DNA from: Candidatus Fonsibacter sp.
GTDB lineage: Bacteria > Pseudomonadota > Alphaproteobacteria > Pelagibacterales > Pelagibacteraceae
Reading direction: 5' to 3'
DNA: 42,892 bases
NCBI GenBank assembly: GCA_018882565.1
Contig: VERQ01000002.1
Location: 1-42,892, forward strand
The position numbers were made by a program, and so were the translations under genes. The notes beneath the pieces are model-generated. The model did not search any database. It worked only from the letters and a program-made list of their open reading frames with translations, and had not been told where the DNA came from. This document shows, one piece after another, positions 39,893-42,892 of this stretch (the first letter of the stretch is position 1; each line of letters opens with the position of its first letter).

Positions 39893-41968
39893 CTAACTAT
39901 CTAAAGCTTGTTTAATTGAAAGTTTAACTTTTCCTTTATCAAATCCTAAAACTTTAACTTTAACTTCATCACCTTCTTTTACAACGTCACTTACTTTTTC
40001 CACTCTTTTCGCTGCAAGTTCAGAGATATGAACTAGACCATCTTGTTTTCCTAAGAAATTTACAAAAGCTCCAAATTCCATAATTTTAACAACTTTTCCT
40101 ATATAAATTTTTCCAACTTCTGCTTTTGCAATAATACTTTTTACCATTTCTAAAGCTTTATTTCTTGAAGCTTCATCGGGTGCAGCAATAGTTACAATTC
40201 CATCATCGCTAATATCAACTTTAGCGCCCGATAATTCGACGATCTCTCTTATTGTTACTCCACCTTTTCCGATAATGGCTGCGATATCTTTTTTATCGAC
40301 AGTTACTTTTTCCATTTTTGGGGTGTGTTTAGATAAATCTTTTCTTGAAGTTTTAAGCGCTTTATTCATCTCACCTAAAATATGAATTCTTCCATCTTTT
40401 GCTTGTGACAATGCTTTGTCCATAATTTCAAATGTAATTCCTGTAATCTTAATATCCATTTGTAGAGAAGTAATTCCATCCTCTGTTCCTGCAACTTTAA
40501 AATCCATATCTCCTAAATGATCTTCATCTCCTAAGATGTCAGATAGCACTGAGTAATCGGCTCCTTCTTTAATTAAACCCATTGCAATTCCTGCAACTGG
40601 CTTTTTAATTGGAACTCCAGCGTCCATTAACGCAAGGGATGCTCCACAAACAGTTGCCATAGATGATGAACCATTTGACTCTGTAATTTCTGAAACAATT
40701 CTAAATGTGTAAGGGAATTCTTCTTTTTTAGGTAAAATTGAATTAACAGCTCTCCACGCTAATTTACCATGGCCGATTTCACGTCTTCCTGTTCCAACTC
40801 TACCAACTTCTCCAACTGAAAATGGAGGAAAGTTATAGTGCAACATAAATCTAGATCTTTGTAATCCATCTAAGCTTTCAATTCTTTGTTCATCTTCTGA
40901 AGTTCCAAGTGTTGTAACAACAATTGCTTGTGTTTCACCCCTTGTAAATAAAGCTGAACCGTGAGTTCTAGGTAGCACACCTACTTCACACTTAATTGGC
41001 CTAATATCTGCAAGTCCTCTTCCATCAATTCTTTTCTTTTCTTTAAGAATTTTTGTTCTAACGATTTCTTTTTCAATATCTTTAAACTGAGATTCAACGT
41101 CCATTGTGCTAAATTCTTCTGAATCTGTATAAAGTGCTAATGATTTTTCTTTTGCTAAATTAATTAATCCGCTTCTTTTCTTTTTATCTGGCTCTGAAAA
41201 CGCTGCCACTAAATCATTTTTAACATTTTTTAATAAATTATTTTTTACATCTTTCAGATCTTTTGTCTCTACAACCCATGTTTCTTTTTTACATTCTGCT
41301 GCAAATTCATTTATCATTTTGATCACTGGTCCAAATTGTTCATGACCAAATTTAACTGCATCTAACATTACTTTTTCAGTTAATCCTGAAGCCTCAGACT
41401 CCACCATCAAAACTGCATCTTTAGTTCCTGCAACCACTAACTCTAATTGAGAATCTTTTAATTGTTCTTTTGTTGGGTTTAAAACAAAACTGTTGTTAAT
41501 GTAGCCAACTTTAGAAGCTGCAACTGGTCCCATAAAAGGAATTCCTGAAATAGCTAATGCTGCTGAAGCTGCAATTAAAGATAATATTTCTGGATCATTG
41601 TCTTTCTCGTATGAAAGAACTGTCGGTAGAACTTGAACTTCATTTCTAAAGCCTTCTGGAAATAAAGGTCTAATTGGTCTGTCAATTAATCGGGAAATTA
41701 AAGTTTCGCTCTCTGTTGGTCTTGCTTCTCTTTTGAAATATCCACCTGGAATTTTTCCTGAAGCGTAATATTTTTCTTGGTAATTTACTGTAAGTGGGAA
41801 AAAATCTATATCTGGTTTTGCTTTCTTTGCACCAACAACCGTTGCTAAAATAACTGTGTCACCTGATGTTAATATAACCGCGCCATCTGCTTGACGAGCA
41901 ATTTTTCCTGACTCAATAGATAGTTTTTTACCACCCCAAACAATCTCTTTTCTTACTATTTTAAACAT
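39893..41968 (-). CDS. pnp: Polyribonucleotide nucleotidyltransferase
   Basis: PNPase degrades RNA from the 3' end by phosphorolysis. The 691-residue protein has two RNase PH-like domains (the first with [11 protein letters not shown] and [11 protein letters not shown]; the second with RRAIVT-like TRGETQAIV and [14 protein letters not shown]), then a KH domain ([15 protein letters not shown]) and a C-terminal S1 domain ([19 protein letters not shown]). It is 6 bases downstream of rpsO, the usual rpsO-pnp order. Confidence 0.97.
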   Translation of the reverse strand: MFKIVRKEIVWGGKKLSIESGKIARQADGAVILTSGDTVILATVVGAKKAKPDIDFFPLTVNYQEKYYASGKIPGGYFKREARPTESETLISRLIDRPIRPLFPEGFRNEVQVLPTVLSYEKDNDPEILSLIAASAALAISGIPFMGPVAASKVGYINNSFVLNPTKEQLKDSQLELVVAGTKDAVLMVESEASGLTEKVMLDAVKFGHEQFGPVIKMINEFAAECKKETWVVETKDLKDVKNNLLKNVKNDLVAAFSEPDKKKRSGLINLAKEKSLALYTDSEEFSTMDVESQFKDIEKEIVRTKILKEKKRIDGRGLADIRPIKCEVGVLPRTHGSALFTRGETQAIVVTTLGTSEDEQRIESLDGLQRSRFMLHYNFPPFSVGEVGRVGTGRREIGHGKLAWRAVNSILPKKEEFPYTFRIVSEITESNGSSSMATVCGASLALMDAGVPIKKPVAGIAMGLIKEGADYSVLSDILGDEDHLGDMDFKVAGTEDGITSLQMDIKITGITFEIMDKALSQAKDGRIHILGEMNKALKTSRKDLSKHTPKMEKVTVDKKDIAAIIGKGGVTIREIVELSGAKVDISDDGIVTIAAPDEASRNKALEMVKSIIAKAEVGKIYIGKVVKIMEFGAFVNFLGKQDGLVHISELAAKRVEKVSDVVKEGDEVKVKVLGFDKGKVKLSIKQALDS

Positions 41969-41974
41969 TAAAAT

Positions 41975-42244
41975 TTATTTTCTGATATTCAGCTTTTCTA
42001 AGATCTTCTTATAATTGGTTGCGTTTGTTTTGCTGAGATAATCTAATAGTTTTTTTCTTCTATTCACCAATGTCGTTAATCCTGTGTAGGAATGCTTATC
42101 TTTTTTATTTTTTGCAAAATGTTCAGTTAAGTATCTAATTCGCTCAGTTAAGATAGCGATTTGCACTTCTGAAGAGCCAACGTCTTTAGCGTGCAGTTTT
42201 AAATCTTTGAAAACACTTTCTTTATTTAAAATTTTTTTTGTCAT
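41975..42244 (-). CDS. rpsO: 30S ribosomal protein S15
   Basis: The 89-residue protein has the S15 landmarks GSSEVQIAILTERI, HxxD-like HSYTGLTTLVNRRKKLLDYL and the final basic helix. S15 binds the central domain of 16S rRNA. It lies 3 bases after truB and 6 before pnp. Confidence 0.97.
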   Translation of the reverse strand: MTKKILNKESVFKDLKLHAKDVGSSEVQIAILTERIRYLTEHFAKNKKDKHSYTGLTTLVNRRKKLLDYLSKTNATNYKKILEKLNIRK

Positions 42245-42247
42245 TTT

Positions 42248-42892
42248 TTAATTAAATACTCTCCTTGGATAAAAAAAACCGGACTTAAGGTATCCGAGAG
42301 CAAGTGGCTTTTCTAAAGCCGCTGTGTAAATATTGTCTAAACTAACCTTTCCAAATTCATTAACCAAACTAACTTTCATTCCATTCTTTATTAAATTAAT
42401 TCTTTCATCATTTAATTTAATGCTAGGTATATGTATTAAAGCACTCTGAATATCAAGCACATATTTTAAAAAATTAGCAGTGCTTTCTTTTTCTATTAAT
42501 TTTTCAAGGCTATTTGAGTTCTTAATTTTAAAATTTCCATATCTAGTTCTAACTAATTGTGTGACATGAGCAAATCCGCCAAAGGATTTTGCAATGTCTC
42601 TTGCTAGACTTCTAATATAAGTACCGGTTCCACATTTTATGTAAAAAAGACTTTTATTATTTTCATGCTTTAATAATCTAATATTTTTTATAAGAACTTT
42701 TCTCTCTTCCATATCAAATTCCAAATTATTTCTTGCAAGTTCATAAGATCTTTTGCCATTAATTTTTACAGCAGAAAATTTTGGTGGCATTTGCATCTGC
42801 CAGCCAATAAATTTTTTTAAAATGTTTTGAACTTCCTTTTTTTCTGGATAAATTTTGTTTTCATTTATAACTTTACCCTCTAAGTCCAAGGT
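42248..42892 (-). CDS. truB: tRNA pseudouridine-55 synthase, 5' end cut by window
   Basis: TruB makes pseudouridine 55 in the T loop of tRNAs. The visible C-terminal part begins in the TLDLEGKV segment and contains PPKFSAVKINGKRSYELAR, CGTGTYIRSLARDIA and the C-terminal PUA-like end. The N-terminal part with the catalytic aspartate lies beyond the window edge, so the TTG at 42889 is not the start. It leads truB-rpsO-pnp, as in most proteobacteria. Confidence 0.93.
   Translation of the reverse strand, partial: TLDLEGKVINENKIYPEKKEVQNILKKFIGWQMQMPPKFSAVKINGKRSYELARNNLEFDMEERKVLIKNIRLLKHENNKSLFYIKCGTGTYIRSLARDIAKSFGGFAHVTQLVRTRYGNFKIKNSNSLEKLIEKESTANFLKYVLDIQSALIHIPSIKLNDERINLIKNGMKVSLVNEFGKVSLDNIYTAALEKPLALGYLKSGFFYPRRVFN

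Overview
This is a low-GC stretch (roughly 30% by eye) of a chromosome that most resembles a streamlined marine alphaproteobacterium of the SAR11/Pelagibacterales type. That placement is an inference from AT-richness, Lys/Asn/Ile-rich proteins, near-absent intergenic DNA and alphaproteobacterial gene orders: DnaJ-like/cobS/cobT, chvI-chvG...ahcY-tsaE-amgK, rpsT beside dnaA, ubiE-ubiB-coaBC-dut, fabA-fabB-fabI and truB-rpsO-pnp. Class I lysyl-tRNA synthetase and a RegB/RegA pair agree with it. I see 41 protein genes, of which the first and last are cut by the window edges. I see no RNA genes, insertion sequences, CRISPR arrays or prophage. No gap between genes exceeds about 170 bases.

Layout. 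1-3.3 kb (+): J-domain protein, cobS, cobT. 3.3-4.2 kb (-): rpmB and a queuosine-precursor-type transporter. 4.35-5.9 kb (+): TSUP permease and a small membrane protein. 5.8-16.3 kb (-): polA; then chvI-chvG, ahcY, tsaE, an AmgK-like kinase, lysS and pyrD. 16.4-18.3 kb (+): ABC ATPase, bioY and a DUF6314-like gene. 18.3-18.9 kb (-): regA. 19.05-23.2 kb (+): a tight four-gene polyamine operon (fold-III decarboxylase, deoxyhypusine-synthase-like enzyme, N-carbamoylputrescine amidase, agmatine deiminase). 23.2-32.1 kb (-): mutM, rpsT, dnaA, dnaN, recF, gyrB, regB. 32.1-37.3 kb (+): ubiE, ubiB, coaBC, dut, a ThiF/MoeB-like gene and an SH3 protein. 37.4-39.9 kb (+): fabA, fabB, fabI. 39.9-42.9 kb (-): truB (partial), rpsO, pnp.

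How the genes work together. Most are housekeeping: replication initiation and repair, ubiquinone synthesis, CoA and unsaturated fatty-acid synthesis, translation and RNA decay. Two complete two-component systems are present: ChvI/ChvG (envelope/acid type) and RegB/RegA (redox). RegB and RegA are encoded about 4.3 kb apart, on either side of the polyamine operon.

The most interesting parts are these. The polyamine operon is built around a bacterial deoxyhypusine-synthase homologue that has no eIF5A to act on. A CobS/CobT pair sits here with no CobN visible. regA has much higher GC (44% over its central 480 bases, hand count) than its surroundings and appears to be transcribed nearly leaderless. 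All five convergent gene pairs abut or overlap, leaving no room for intergenic terminators.
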